From Amborella trichopoda (Eukaryota > Streptophyta > Magnoliopsida > Amborellales > Amborellaceae), in the NCBI RefSeq assembly GCF_000471905.2, contig NW_006495906.1, forward strand, positions 2,483,702-2,547,701: 64,000 nucleotides of DNA. The letters are read 5' to 3'. This document shows, one piece after another, positions 1 to 10,334 of this stretch; positions within the stretch are counted from its first letter, which is position 1; every line of letters starts with the position of its first letter. The position numbers were made by a program, and so were the translations under genes. Below the pieces are notes generated by a model, which had not been told where the DNA came from, searched no databases, and saw only the letters and a list, made by a program, of their open reading frames with translations.

Positions 1-205
1 CTTCTTTCTGCTTTCTTCTTTCATCTTTCTTCTCTATCTTCTTTCTTCTCTCTTCTCTCTCTTCTTTCTTTTCTCTTCTCTCTCTACTTTCTTCTCTCTT
101 CTCTCACTTTTTTCTTCTCTCTTATCTCTCTTCTTTCTTCTTTCTTCTCTAATCTCTCTCGTCTTTCATCATTCTCTCTCTTCTTTCTTCTTTTTCTCTC
201 TTTTG
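1..205. repeat. Pyrimidine-rich (CTT/CTCT) low-complexity tract
   Basis: Almost pure C/T sequence built from cttct and ctctt words. It matches, in reverse complement, the purine tract that starts near 7,060, and in both places it joins the same LTR sequence. It is therefore best read as the U5-side pyrimidine tract of a gypsy LTR cut by the window edge. No gene is seen here. Confidence 0.7.
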
Positions 206-882
206 ATCAAGGAGCAGGCTAAGTTTAGCATTGTCATGGCAGTCTCGTTGTTGAGCAGTATTACTGTCGTGCCTGTCTTACTGCCACGTTAAATTAACCA
301 TCGAGCTGAGCTGGTCGATGTTGATTCTGTCATTGAGTAGTATTATCGTCACGTCGGTCTGAGTTACTGTACCCGTCTTACTACTACACTAGGTCAATCC
401 CCGTACTGGTCAAGCCCCATTTGTCAAGCTAACCACTTGGTCAAATTCCTCTTTTTTCTTTTCTCTTTCCTCTATTCTATTGCTTTCTTCTCACCCCAAT
501 CTTTATCCTCTTATTCTTCCCTTCCTTCTTTTGAATGCACACTCTCTTGTGCATTATCCCAAAGACAAGGTGAGGTCTCTTGGCCCACTTGTCTTGTAAA
601 TTAACCATGTGTGTGTGATTGTAGAAACAGGAGAGTACAGATCGAGGGTGGTGATTTCAAACCAGTTGTATGACTGGGGGGCTTTTCATCATGATCTAAG
701 AGGGCATCCATGCGAGTTAGCCCGAGTGAGTCACGGATCCAGGTGAGGTGTGTCACCTCACATCAATTTCCTCTCTCATCAGTTGGTGTACCTACCCTGT
801 TTCTTAACAAAGTTCTCAATAGAGCGATCTCAAGTCCCGTGTTTTCCTTAAAACCAGAGACACATGCCACCAGGTCATCCCG
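204..882 (+). mobile_element. Gypsy LTR fragment in plus orientation (inverted partner of 6,364-7,064)
   Basis: The plus strand here matches the reverse complement of about 7,064 down to 6,364. Shared landmarks are the gatcaaggagcaggctaag block near 210, the repeated 'actgtcgtgcc' type words, the fast-decaying middle near 540-640, and the block ending accaggtcatcc at 869-881. After 882 the copies diverge and a short unmatched stretch leads into gag-pol remnants on the opposite strand. The 5' part of this LTR lies outside the window. No primer site follows it, so it is not a normal 5' LTR of the adjacent internal region. Confidence 0.7.
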
Positions 883-954
883 ATTCGAGGACAAGATCGA
901 AGCATCTAACTAGAGAGGTTTTCCCAACATCGGTGTAGAGAGAACTAAAGGATT

Positions 955-1860
955 GAGTAAATACTACTTGATGTCATCAAGCACTGCCTGACATACTTCA
1001 TGCCAGATGAGTGGGGTATCCTTCTTTAACATGTGTGTAAAAGGCTTATAGCAACCTGAGAGGTTCGAGATGAACCTGCGGATATAAGCTAGTTGCTCAT
1101 GAAGGGACTACAGAGCTCGTAATGCAGTTGGTGCTGGCATTTCTTGGATTGCCTTGATCTTGACTAACTCAATTTCTAACCCTCGGTATCTAACAATGAA
1201 ACCCAAGAACTTTCCTAAATGCACGTCAAAAACGCATTTTAGCAGGTTCATCTTGAGCTGATGAAGGCATAACCATTTGAACACTTTTTTTGGGTCTCAC
1301 ATATGAGCATCTTTCCTTTCGGATTTCACCACCAAGTCATCCACATAACAATCCACCTCCTTGTGCATCATGTCCTTGAAGATGGTCGTCACTGCTCTTA
1401 GATACGTAGCACCGACATTCTTCAACCTGAAAGGTATCATTCTGTAGTAAAAGACCCCTTTTGGAGTTAAGAATGTGGTGGCTTCCTCATCTTCTAGCGT
1501 CATTCATATCTTATTGTACCCAGAGTATCCATCCATGAAGGAGAAGATCTGACAGTGAGCTGTGGAGTCAATGAGCATCTCTATAAATGGCAACAGGAAG
1601 TCATCCTTCAGGTAAGCGGCATTCAGGTCACAAATGTTGATGCAAACCCTAATTTAGCCATTTTTCTTCTTGACTAGTACAACATTCACCAACCACTTTT
1701 CATACTTGACTTCACAAATGAAGCCTGCCTACTTGAGCATCCTCACCTCAGCATCAATCTGCATTTCGAGATTAAGCCTGAACCTCTTTGATTTCTTCTT
1801 GATAGGCTTGGCAGATGGATCGATGCCAAGATGGTGGACTATGACTTGAGGATCTAAACC
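955..1860 (-). pseudogene. Gypsy (Tat-like) reverse transcriptase, 3'-truncated remnant
   Basis: The minus strand encodes a Ty3/gypsy RT palm and fingers region. Visible blocks are a KWLVNVVLVKKKNG-type entry near 1,700-1,660, a degraded DLN(K)A block, and an open stretch at 1,503-1,297 with the LKNVGATY block and the catalytic YVDD at 1,347-1,336. Downstream are the KFLGF block near 1,210 and the SLHEQLAYIRRFI connection region near 1,100. Several stops interrupt the frame. The reading ends at about 955, before RNase H and integrase, where the inverted LTR side begins. It lies downstream of gag on the same strand, as expected for gag-pol order. It cannot make a working polyprotein. Confidence 0.85.
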
Positions 1861-1878
1861 AGGCATCTCATGGTAATA

Positions 1879-3320
1879 TCAGGCAAAGACATCCCAATTG
1901 CTAGCCAAAAGGCAGTAAGATCCTTTTTCTCTTCTGGAGATGAAAGTGGGCCTGGGGTTGGCTTCATCCCCTAGATTTATCTCCTCGAGTTCATCTGGTA
2001 TGGCTTGACCGCCTTCTTCCCATTCTTTTGGGGCCTCCTGCAACTCTTCATCATTGGCTTCGGAGGGCTTCTCATTAACCTCCAATGAAGACACCCATAC
2101 TCCTGACATTTCTTCTTCTAACCAGGCTTTGCTATGGAACATTGTTCTTGCATCCTCATCTTGTTTGTCGATGAAAGGATCAACTTCGAGCATGGCCGAT
2201 GTATCCAGTCGAGGGAATTCACTCTGAGATACCTGAGATGGTTGTGACTCAGTGATTGTGCAGACAGGCAGTGCCTTATGAGGACCTTCTCGATGTTCCC
2301 TTGCATGCACCATGGGTCTAGGTAATATGGTAGGTTGAGGATCAGGTTTAGATGAAGGAGGTTTGTTTTGGGATGCTGACTAACTTAGTTGCGCAGCCGG
2401 CTTAGTTTGGGCAGTCTGGGTGGATTGGGTGACAAGGATTTGTTTTAGTGGAGTAAAGGTTTGTGGTTGAGGCTTAGGAGGTGGTTGGGTGTATGGGACC
2501 AGAGGCATCCCACAGGACTTGAGGATGGGTGGATTGTTTGGGGTATTTGGGCGAGGAAGGAGTTGGGTGTATGAAACCAGAGGTGTCTTAGGGATCTTGA
2601 GGATGGGTGGATTGTCTGGTGTATTTGGGCGAGGAAGGAGTGGTGGACCATGAAACTTTAGGACCTTTGGCCTCTAAGGTGGAGGTTGCGGTGTCTTCTC
2701 CGATCTCAAGCTCATTTGCCCCGTGCTGGGTGATGCTTCCGTGATCTGCACCATATGACAGGCTTCTTGAGAATAGAGTCTTTGTTCTCTTGATTCCCTC
2801 AACCTCTGCTCAAAGTCGGGCTCAGGGGGCCACCAGGGTCTCTTTGGCTTAGACCTCTTATGCTTTTCAGTGGAAGAAGATGGCTTTGCTTTGGCTCGGG
2901 CAGCCAGGGCATCAGCAACTATTAAGAATCCAGTCGCCTGAGCTAGCATCTTTCTCGGCCACCTCCGGTGCAAATTGCCTCTAGCTTTAAGGACTTGAGT
3001 CTACTCCACCCGTGATGGACATTCCATGGCTGGGAAGTCAAGGGCTCAGAGGGGTCCGAAGTATCATCATGGAATACCTCCTGTATGGGAGTAGTGTCTT
3101 GAGGGTGTTCTTCTATAACGATGTAAGCAATGTGACCTCTCTGCACCTTCTTTGCAACCACATCTTCGAACCATAGCACTCGATCAGCTTGTGGGGGCAT
3201 CAGTGATTCTCAGTTCCCTGAGCAAGGCGCCTGGGCTGCCTCGCCTGCTTTAGTGTGACGAGTTCTTGTTGGAGCTTCATACTCAATAGAGCCTGAAGAA
3301 TATCTGATGGAAGCTCATCA
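1879..3320 (-). pseudogene. Gypsy gag-pol linker region, protease not recognised
   Basis: Open stretches on the minus strand (3,200-2,943; 2,973-2,674; 2,651-2,445; 2,313-1,879) continue from gag into RT. They encode a low-similarity, proline-, serine- and acid-rich polypeptide, including a basic Lys/Arg-rich segment near 2,870-2,810 and an acidic Glu/Asp-rich segment near 2,120-1,960. This is the position of the protease in Tat-like elements, but no D-S/T-G active site was found, so it is either degraded or missed. The frame is split several times. Function is inferred from position only. Confidence 0.55.
2485..2640 (-). repeat. 78-bp tandem duplication inside the gag-pol linker
   Basis: Two units, 2,485-2,562 and 2,563-2,640, each begin ttgggtgtatg and end gcgaggaaggag. 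They differ at a handful of bases. The unit length of 78 bp is 26 codons, so the reading frame is kept and the linker protein gained one extra copy of a Ser/His/Pro-rich segment. Confidence 0.85.
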
Positions 3321-3346
3321 GAAGAGTGTGGGCCTTCGTCTTCCTC

Positions 3347-4997
3347 CTATACTATAACTGCGTGGGAGGCCTCAGCTGCCCCGAATGCTTCCTTAAGTTC
3401 TTCGAGCTTTATCTGACCCCTTTGAATCAGAGCTTCGATGATGTCTTTGAGTGTGTAACATTCCTCTATGGGGTGGCTTATCCTCTGATGATAAGGACAG
3501 TAGTTTGCATGTATATCGAGACCAGCTTGATTAGGAAACTTGATCTCAGGTAGCTCAATCATATTCTGCTACAACAATAGTCTGAGTAGTGCGGGAACCC
3601 ATTCCTTTTCGAAAGGATAGACCTTGTTCTTATGCTTGGCCCAATAGTCATTTCGATTAAGGTTTGCAGGTGGGGGTACCCAATTGTATGACTGCTGCTG
3701 CTTGCCTCCCTGAGGTGCTATCTGCATCTTTGTTGTGCCTACCCCTTTAGAGAGGTCCAAAGTTTGAGGGCCAGCCTTCTTCGGATCACTAACGGTGACG
3801 GACACACTGATTACCCCTTTCTGCTGATTGCGCTGGGCATTGGTTTGAGAATTACCATTGTTCCGGGCATTGGTCCGAGAATTACCATTACCCTAGTTGT
3901 TTCCCAAGCTCGAAGACTGTTGATGTGAGCCACCATGGTGATGTGACAAGCTCTCTATGCGAACTGACGTAGAGATCTGCTCTGACAAGGAGGTCGGATT
4001 GGAGGCCTCAACATGTAGGGCAATCTCGGGTCGCATGTTTCCTATACAGGTCTTGACTGCTTCTTTCTCTGACCTAGGATTAGTGTGGTAAGCAGCCAAA
4101 TCCCCTCCATCTGGCTAGGAATTGGTGCACAGGATCGTTCGGCTCTTGGGTCAAGGTGAGAAGCTCAATGGTTTGAACGTCTCTCTGAACCTCAAAGAAG
4201 CACTAGTAGAACAGTTGTTCCATCTCTTCCCAAGTGTGTACTGAATTTGGGGGAAGCCAAGCACACCACTGCAAGGTCGGGCCATCAAGAGTTTCAAGAC
4301 CAAGGAGGAGTCTCCCATCAGCCGCTATCTCTCAACATGCCGCTTGGAAATGCGCGATATGCTGGTGCGGGGATGTTGTACCATTGAACAGGGGAAGCTT
4401 CCCCTTATGGTAATCCATGGGAAATAGAACCTGATCAATGTAGGAGGGGTACAACTTTGGGTAAAGTGTTATTCCTTGCATTCCCAGGATATGTCTGTTC
4501 TTCAAGCTGTGGGTTATCATGGTGTCGATGTCTGCCTGTGAAACCATTTGAGGGACAAAACTGTCTTGCGAGGCCGACGGGGGAGTCTGCTTTGAAGCTG
4601 CATCTTCCGGAGGATGGGAATTGGCCTCATGGTGGGACGAATTAGTTGTAGGCCGCGTGCTTTCCATGCGATCTATCTTCTCCATCATGGCATGCACCAT
4701 GTATTCGAACCTATTCATGGGCTCTTCTTGAGAGTCATTAGGTTTGTTAACACTGACCGTTTCTTCAAGAAGGTCATCCTCAAGTGCAGTTGAAGGCTTC
4801 CGAGCTTGGAGGGTCGTGTGCGGTAGATCGGTCAGCAAGGGCTCAGCATGCCCCGACTGAACTCGAGTCTTATACGTCGACCACGTGAGGACCGGTTCTT
4901 GACGACTGTGGGTCTGTGGCTGCTGTGTTGTCGGATTATCTTCCAACACTCTGACCACTGTGTAGGATTCTCGCACCTCCTCTTCGGGCTCTATCAT
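3347..4997 (-). pseudogene. Gypsy (Tat-like) gag remnant
   Basis: Minus-strand stretches at 4,997-4,332, 4,099-3,893, 3,805-3,569 and 3,562-3,347 give a gag (capsid/nucleocapsid precursor) in order. The first ends with the plant gypsy gag entry GKLPLFNGTTSPHQHIAHF (around 4,400-4,340). The region to 4,100 keeps the LTQEPNDPVHQF-type core in shifted frames. The last stretch has a CPYHQ...H..EEC.TLKD segment typical of the Cys/His region of Tat-like gag. Frameshifts and stops separate the pieces. An RNA-packaging role is known for the family; nothing here is intact. Confidence 0.75.
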
Positions 4998-5559
4998 CTG
5001 AAGGGGGTAGAAGGCTCGTGAAGAGGATCATCAGAGCTGGCTGCCCCGACTATTTTAGTAGCTTCCATGGTCAGGATTTGCAGACCCTTGTCGCGCTTGG
5101 CTTTAAGGCGTTGATGGATCTTACCCCAGAACTACGATCAGGACTACGGCTAGCCGGCTTTTCTTGCATAAGAAAGAGTCGTCTCCATCAGATGAAGCAA
5201 TGGGTGTGGACCAGGAACTGGGGTCAACCTAGGTCGGGGAGGACGAAGGACTTGATCTCCCATCGGGTCTTTGCCCCGAGCTCTCTTATGGGCTCCAAAG
5301 ACATGACCGAGCTGATGGAGCTGGCTCAAGATGGTACTCTTGGGAAAGGTCTTTGAGTACCAGGGCTCAAGGCACTCGCCCGAAAGAGTAGGGGCAAGCG
5401 GGAGAGGGATCAGCTCATGATGGTGTCTGAGTTGGTAGTCCGAGAAGGAGGCACGTGTGCGCCCCTTAAAGAAGGATCACGGGCGACTTGGAAGTCGACC
5501 CGGGCTCGAACAGCCGTTCTGGCCTTATGAAGCCGAGAACCGTGAGCACGCTTTTGTAA

Positions 5560-6182
5560 GGGAACAGAAGGGAGCTTGCGTCTTATAGAGTGCGCTAGTG
5601 TGTGCTGAGAGGGAGGACGAGAGGGTCGTCTTCCGTGTACTCCGGTAGCGCAGCAACGGCATCGCCCCGAGTGGTGAGATGCTCATGCATAACGTGTGCA
5701 AGATTTGCTCCAAGGAAACCCAATCCTGGATACCGACTCGAGGCAATACGAGGGTTGTCCCGAGGTGTTACCCGAGCAGATGACCTTCGAGCCTTAGTGT
5801 GTGTGTGAGAGGTGAAGGCCCCAAGGTCTCCTCCTCGATGTGTTGAGTCTCTAGACATAGAGACCTGAGGTGGTACAGGAATGTGGAGGGTAGCCTTGTA
5901 ACCACCCTCAAGAGCAACAACAACATTCTTGCCTTTTGCAGAAGAGGATAGGGTACCCTTTTGGAATACCTCAGCAGTATGACTGGCAAGGGACTTGTCA
6001 GTAACATGGTGCATGTTATGAGTGGTAGCAGATGTGCAACCGATGCAGAGTGCTTCGGTGGGGGTTCCACCAGAGCTAAGTGATGGGGAGGTAGGGACCT
6101 TTATGTCCCTTCTCACACCTATCCAACTCAAGACCTGAGAGCTAGACACTGGGTCTTCACTCAGTAGGAAGGTTGGGAACAA
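5560..6182 (-). pseudogene. Leader-side open frame between primer site and gag
   Basis: A minus-strand open stretch of about 195 residues (6,182-5,595) lies between the primer site and gag. It is rich in Ser, Thr, Pro and His and has no motif that I recognise. Position suggests the N-terminal part of gag, or an extra leader ORF of the kind found in some Tat elements. Overlapping open stretches in other frames (5,808-5,602 plus; 6,070-5,768 minus) look like shadows. No start context or splice signal decides between the options. Confidence 0.35.
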
Positions 6183-6340
6183 AGCTAGAGGAGCTTGATC
6201 TCAAGGGGAACTCACGAATGTGGAGATGAGAAATCTTGATCTAGATGAATGGGTTAAGGAACCCATAAGCAATGTGAGTGCAATGCAGAAAAACAAATGA
6301 GAGACTATCCAAACAAGAACGATCCGACAAAGGGGTAGTG

Positions 6341-6360
6341 TATCCCTAGTAGAGTCACCA
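6341..6360 (-). promoter_or_regulatory. Primer binding site of the minus-strand Tat-like element
   Basis: On the minus strand the sequence just inside the LTR end reads TGGTGACTCTACTAGGGATA. This resembles the TGGCGACTC...GGGGA primer sites seen in Tat/Ogre-type plant gypsy elements. It begins 3 bp inside the LTR end at 6,364, where the LTR closes with CCAACCA. The exact tRNA is not assigned. Confidence 0.6.
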
Positions 6361-6867
6361 AGCTGGTTGGATGACCTGGTAGCATGTGTCTCTGGTTTCA
6401 AGGAGAACCCAGGACTTGAGACTGCTCTCTCGGGAGCCTTGTTAAGAAACAAGGGCAAGTACACCAACTGGTGAGAGAGGAATTTGATGTGAGGCGGGAC
6501 ACACCTCACCTACGTCCCCGACTCAATCGAGGTAACTCGCGCAGGTACCCTCTTAGATCACAGCGGCAAGCCCCTCAGTCCAATAACTAGTTCAAAATCA
6601 CCTTCCTTGACTTGTACTCTCTTGTTTCTGCGATCACACGCATATGGTTAATTTACAATACAAGTGGGCCATGCGACCCCACCTCGTCTTTGGGCGAATG
6701 CACACAAGCGCGCATTCAAAAGAAGAAGGAAAGCAAATAGAGAAGAGATTGGGTGATTGAGAGTAAAAGAAGGAAGAAATGATTGGGGAAAGAGAATAGA
6801 AGTTTGATCGGATGGCTAGACTGACACAGTAGCTACATCAATACGGTGATTAACTTAACATGGTAAC

Positions 6868-7030
6868 AAGATGAGCACGGTAACTCAGACTGGTATGGTG
6901 GCTTAACTACTTGACGACAGAACCAACACCAACTAGCTTGGCACGATGACTAGTCTGACGTGGCAGCAAGATAGGCACGGTAACTCAGACTAGTATGATG
7001 GCTAAACTACTCGACGACGAGACTGCCATG
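6868..7030. repeat. About 100-bp tandem duplication in the LTR
   Basis: The block gagcacggtaactcagact...ggtggcttaactacttgacgac near 6,873-6,920 recurs as ggcacggtaactcagactagtatgatggctaaactactcgacgac near 6,974-7,020. A diverged copy of the same unit lies in the inverted LTR near 240-370. Confidence 0.7.
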
Positions 7031-7059
7031 CCATTGCTAAACTTAACCTGCCCCTTGGT

Positions 7060-7795
7060 CAAACGAGAGAGAAGGAAAAAAGAAGAGAGAGAAGAGGGAG
7101 AGGGAGAAAAGAGAAGAGGGGAAAGAATAAGAGAAGAATAGTGAGAGAAAAGAAGGAAGAAAAGCAGAGAGAGATTGAGAGAGAGGAGAAGAGACATAGA
7201 AGAAGAGAGAAGGAGAAGAGAGAGAGGAGAAAGATAAGAGAGAAGGAAGAAAAGAAAGAAGAGGAAGAGTGGAGAGATAATAGAGAAGACAAAAGAGAGA
7301 GAAAAAGAAGTGAAGAGAAGAGAGAAAAGAATAAGAGAAAAGAAGGGAGGAGAAGAAGAAGAGAAGAAGAGAAGAGAAGAGAAAAGAAGAAGAAGAGAAG
7401 AAGAGAAGAGAAGAAAAGGGAAAAGAGAAGAAAAGGGAAAAGAGAAGAAGAAGAAAGAAAGAGAGAGAATAGAAGCGAAGAGAGAAGAGAGAAGAAGAAT
7501 AAGAGAAGAGAAGAGAAGAGAAGGGAAGATAGAAGAAGGGAAGAAAAGAGGAGAGAGATAAGAGAGGACAGAGGAGAAAAGAAGAAAAGAAAAGAGAGGA
7601 GAGGAGAGATAAAGAATAGACGAGAGGGAGAGATAAAGAGGAAAGATGGGAGAAAGGGGAGAGAACATATAGTATGAGAGAGAAAGAGAAGTGCAGGGGG
7701 AGAGGGAAGAGAGATTAGGAAGGAAAGAGAAAGTTGAGAAAAGAGAGAAAAGGCAAAAGAAAGAGAGAAGAAAATCAAGGGAGAGGTGAGAGATA
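7060..7795. repeat. Purine-only (GA-rich) tract, first block
   Basis: About 735 bp with almost only A and G on the plus strand, built from agaag, gagaga and aaagaag words. Long open frames occur on both strands, but they are a by-product of the composition (Arg/Lys/Glu one way, Ser/Leu/Phe the other) and are not called as genes. On the LTR sense strand it is a polypyrimidine tract. Confidence 0.9.
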
Positions 7796-8135
7796 TGTCA
7801 TGGACGACGATGGTCATTGTCGTTCATGACAGAAGAGAGAGAAAGAAGGTAACATGGACAGAAATGGGTTCTGTCGCCCATGACAGAAGTGAGAGAAAGA
7901 AAAAAAGAGCATGAATGGCGATGAGCTCTGCCGTCCATGACAGAGGAGAGAGAAAGGGGGAAGGAGAAAAAAAACATGGACGGCGATGGGCTCTGGCGTC
8001 CATGGCAAGAAAGAGGAAGAGGGAATGGGAGAAGAAACATGGATGACGATGGGTTCCACCATCCATGACAGGAGAGACAGAGTAAGAGAGAACATGGATA
8101 GTGATTTCGCCGTCCATGATAGGGGAGAAAGAGAT
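7796..8135. repeat. Array of six palindromic (hairpin) units, 50-65 bp each
   Basis: Six units, starting near 7,797, 7,852, 7,908, 7,974, 8,037 and 8,092, each read like catggacggcgatgggctc followed by a near-complement ...gccgtccatgacag, then a GA-rich spacer. Each unit can fold into a stem with a short loop. Paired changes in the two arms (for example catggatgacgatggg with ccaccatccatgaca) suggest that some stems stayed paired while the sequence drifted. Looser copies occur near 8,272, 8,398 and 8,682. The array lies within the LTR. Confidence 0.75.
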
Positions 8136-8935
8136 AACAGAGAGAAAATAAGGGACACTCTTAGCTATAGGCATCACCATGCGTGTCAGAAGAGACTCAG
8201 ACACGACCTGGCCCGCCACTTGGGAAAGAGCTCAACTATGTGCCATTGTCAAAGGATGAAATAAGAAATGTCATGCACAGCGATGAGCATCGCCATGCAC
8301 AACATGGGGAAGGAGGAACTTAGATAGAGGTTCGGCCCACCACTCGAGTTAAGGCCCAACTCACTGTGTTTATTTCAAGAGATCGAAAGAGAAGGAGAAT
8401 GTCATACTCAATGATGGGTACCGCCACACATTACTGGGGACGAGAGAGAAAAGCAAGAAGAGAGAGAGAAAGAATAGGAGAGAGTGAAGAAAAGGAAAGA
8501 AGGAAGAGAGATAAGAAAGGAAGTAGATAGAGAAGAAAGGAAAGTAGAGAGAGAAAGAAAGAGAGTTTAGGAAAGAAGATTACAAAAGAGAAAGGGGAAA
8601 TTAAGAAAGGGAGAGAATGAGACAAGAAAGAACAGGTGAGAGAAAAGGAAAGAAGGAGAGAAAAGATTAGGAAAGATTGAAACGTGCACGGCAGTACTTA
8701 CTGCTATGTATGTTGAGAGAGAGATGAAGAGAGAGATGAAGAGAGAGAAAGAGAGAAGAAAAGAAGGGGACAAAGAGGAGAAGAGAGAGAAAAAAAAGAG
8801 AAGAAGAAGAAGAGAGAAAGAGAGAAGAAGAAGTGAAGAGAGAAAGAGAGAAGAGAAAGAAAGAAGAGAGAGAAAGAAAGAAAGAGAAGAGAGGAGAGGA
8901 GAGAGAAAATTACTTAAGGGTACTTGAATCTTTTT
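8136..8935. repeat. Second purine-rich block with degenerate hairpin units
   Basis: GA-rich sequence (densest 8,430-8,690 and 8,705-8,920) with short normal-composition islands at 8,160-8,420. The islands hold more distant palindromic units such as catgcacagcgatgagcatcgccatgc near 8,274. No credible coding sequence is seen. Confidence 0.7.
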
Positions 8936-8995
8936 TCTCTCTCCTCTCTCTCTCTCTCCAAGATGTACCCACAATCTCAATGTAAAATCTAAATT

Positions 8996-9050
8996 TTATT
9001 CATCAGGTTGAAGGTCCTTTACAATGAGGTACAACGTGATATATATATAG
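8996..9050 (-). promoter_or_regulatory. LTR TATA box and polyadenylation signal (minus strand)
   Basis: On the minus strand a TATATATATA box (about 9,049-9,037) is followed some 40 bp later by AATAAA (9,001-8,996). A TATA box closely followed by a poly(A) signal is the usual order at the U3/R junction of plant LTRs, and the orientation agrees with the primer site at 6,360. This supports one minus-oriented LTR reaching at least here. Confidence 0.5.
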
Positions 9051-9059
9051 GTGGGCCAA

Positions 9060-10330
9060 AACTATGGGTGGATGCCGAAAATTTACCCTAATTGCTAAAA
9101 AATATAATTTATTTTAATTAAAATAAAATCTAAAAATGGGTGTAAAATTACGATTTTGCCCCTACCCAACAATACACGAAATTCCAAAATAGTCCATGCT
9201 ACAACCATAGATCGTGTTTGATTTTCCTAAGATGATTCAGGGTTGCTCCGGTGCCTTCATGGCCAAAATATGATTACTTTCTCGTTGGGCTTGGCATGAC
9301 GATCAATTTGATATTAACTTCGAGCCACAGTCGTGTTTTTAGACCACGATCATACGACATGAAATTTATACGACCCTTGAAAACTTTCGATCGATAGTGC
9401 ACCTGTTTCTCGATGTATTTCCTTTTTTTTTTGCTGAACTGCACTGAGCATAGCGTCACGATAGATTTGTAATAAACACAGCTCGATCTCGTGCATGAAA
9501 GAAGATTTTACAATTTTTGGGTTTTAGTAGGAATTTGAATCCCGACAGCTGAAATTTTACAGCAACTTTAACACCTTCGTATACCAAATCTAACTATTCA
9601 TCACGCATGGAGTTTGGCCAAGTGGTAGCCTTGGACCTTACGCACACAATAAAACTCACTTCGCATCGATCGGGTATGCGAGCGTCGTGATATGGCTGCT
9701 CGAGTGGGTCATGCTACTACTAATTTTCTGCAACTCTTATTCTCGAATCGTCATCTTCTCTCTAGATTTTCTTCCTCCTCGGACATCGTCAAGGGACGTA
9801 CCAGATATCAAAACTCTCGACTTGACGAGACGAACACGCTCACAAAATTTGAGCATGACTCGACTCGTAACGAGGGAGGTATGAGTCCCAAAAGTTACTG
9901 ATCATGATTGTGAAAACCAATCCCCTTTTAGAAGACTGGTGTAGGGAGGGCGCACGGGAATAGCGTGTGGCCTATCCCTTTTCAATCTTTTGCCCATAGC
10001 TTTGTTCTGGAGCACTCGATTAAGCCGAAACTTGACCCATAGGGATTTTCAATCATGTCAGATCCAATGATGATGGTCCCACAACCATTTGACGCATCGG
10101 TAATAGGGTTCGTTCATGATGCTAGAAGTTGATATTTCCATAACTGTTTCTCTGTCTGCACTACCATAGACAAGTCGAATTGCGACGAAACTTAGCAGGT
10201 AACCTTTTGGGGTCCTTAAGAAGATCCTCACATGTTCTGGGGTAATTCTTAGACTATCAAGAATTCTACAGTAAATCAGGGCTTTATTGACCGGCTTCTT
10301 TTTTATTCTTCTTCGAGGACCCAAGGTGTT
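9060..10330. other. Non-coding, possible U3 of the minus-strand LTR
   Basis: No gene is seen. The sequence is normal in composition after an AT-rich start, and only short frames without family features occur on either strand. Being upstream of the minus-strand TATA box and next to the copia break at about 10,335, it may be U3 of the LTR. A tRNA-like A-box word near 9,613 has no matching B box. Confidence 0.4.
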
Positions 10331-10334
10331 GAAA

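Larger units (their letters stand above)
6364..9060 (-). mobile_element. 5' LTR of the minus-strand Tat-like element (R-U5 part)
   Basis: Minus-oriented LTR next to the primer site. From inside outwards it holds 700 bp that matches the inverted copy at 204-882, a purine-rich (minus: pyrimidine-rich) tract from 7,060 to 7,790, an array of palindromic units, a second purine tract to 8,920, and a minus-strand AATAAA and TATA box at 8,996-9,049. The U3 side may run on towards 10,330. The outer end and target duplication were not found, so the outer limit is a guess. Confidence 0.55.

Noticed and set aside
5018..5356. Plus-strand open frame of 112 codons
   Set aside because: It lies opposite the leader/gag side of a minus-strand gypsy element and has no recognisable features.
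6985..7817. Long open frames on both strands (over 170 to 250 codons)
   Set aside because: They lie in an almost pure GA tract and consist of Ser/Leu/Phe one way and Arg/Lys/Glu the other. Frames this long are expected because stop codons are rare in such composition.
9608..9700. tRNA- or SINE-like start: tttggccaagtggtagcc resembles a Pol III A box
   Set aside because: No B box (GGTTCGANNCC) follows at the right spacing and no cloverleaf forms.
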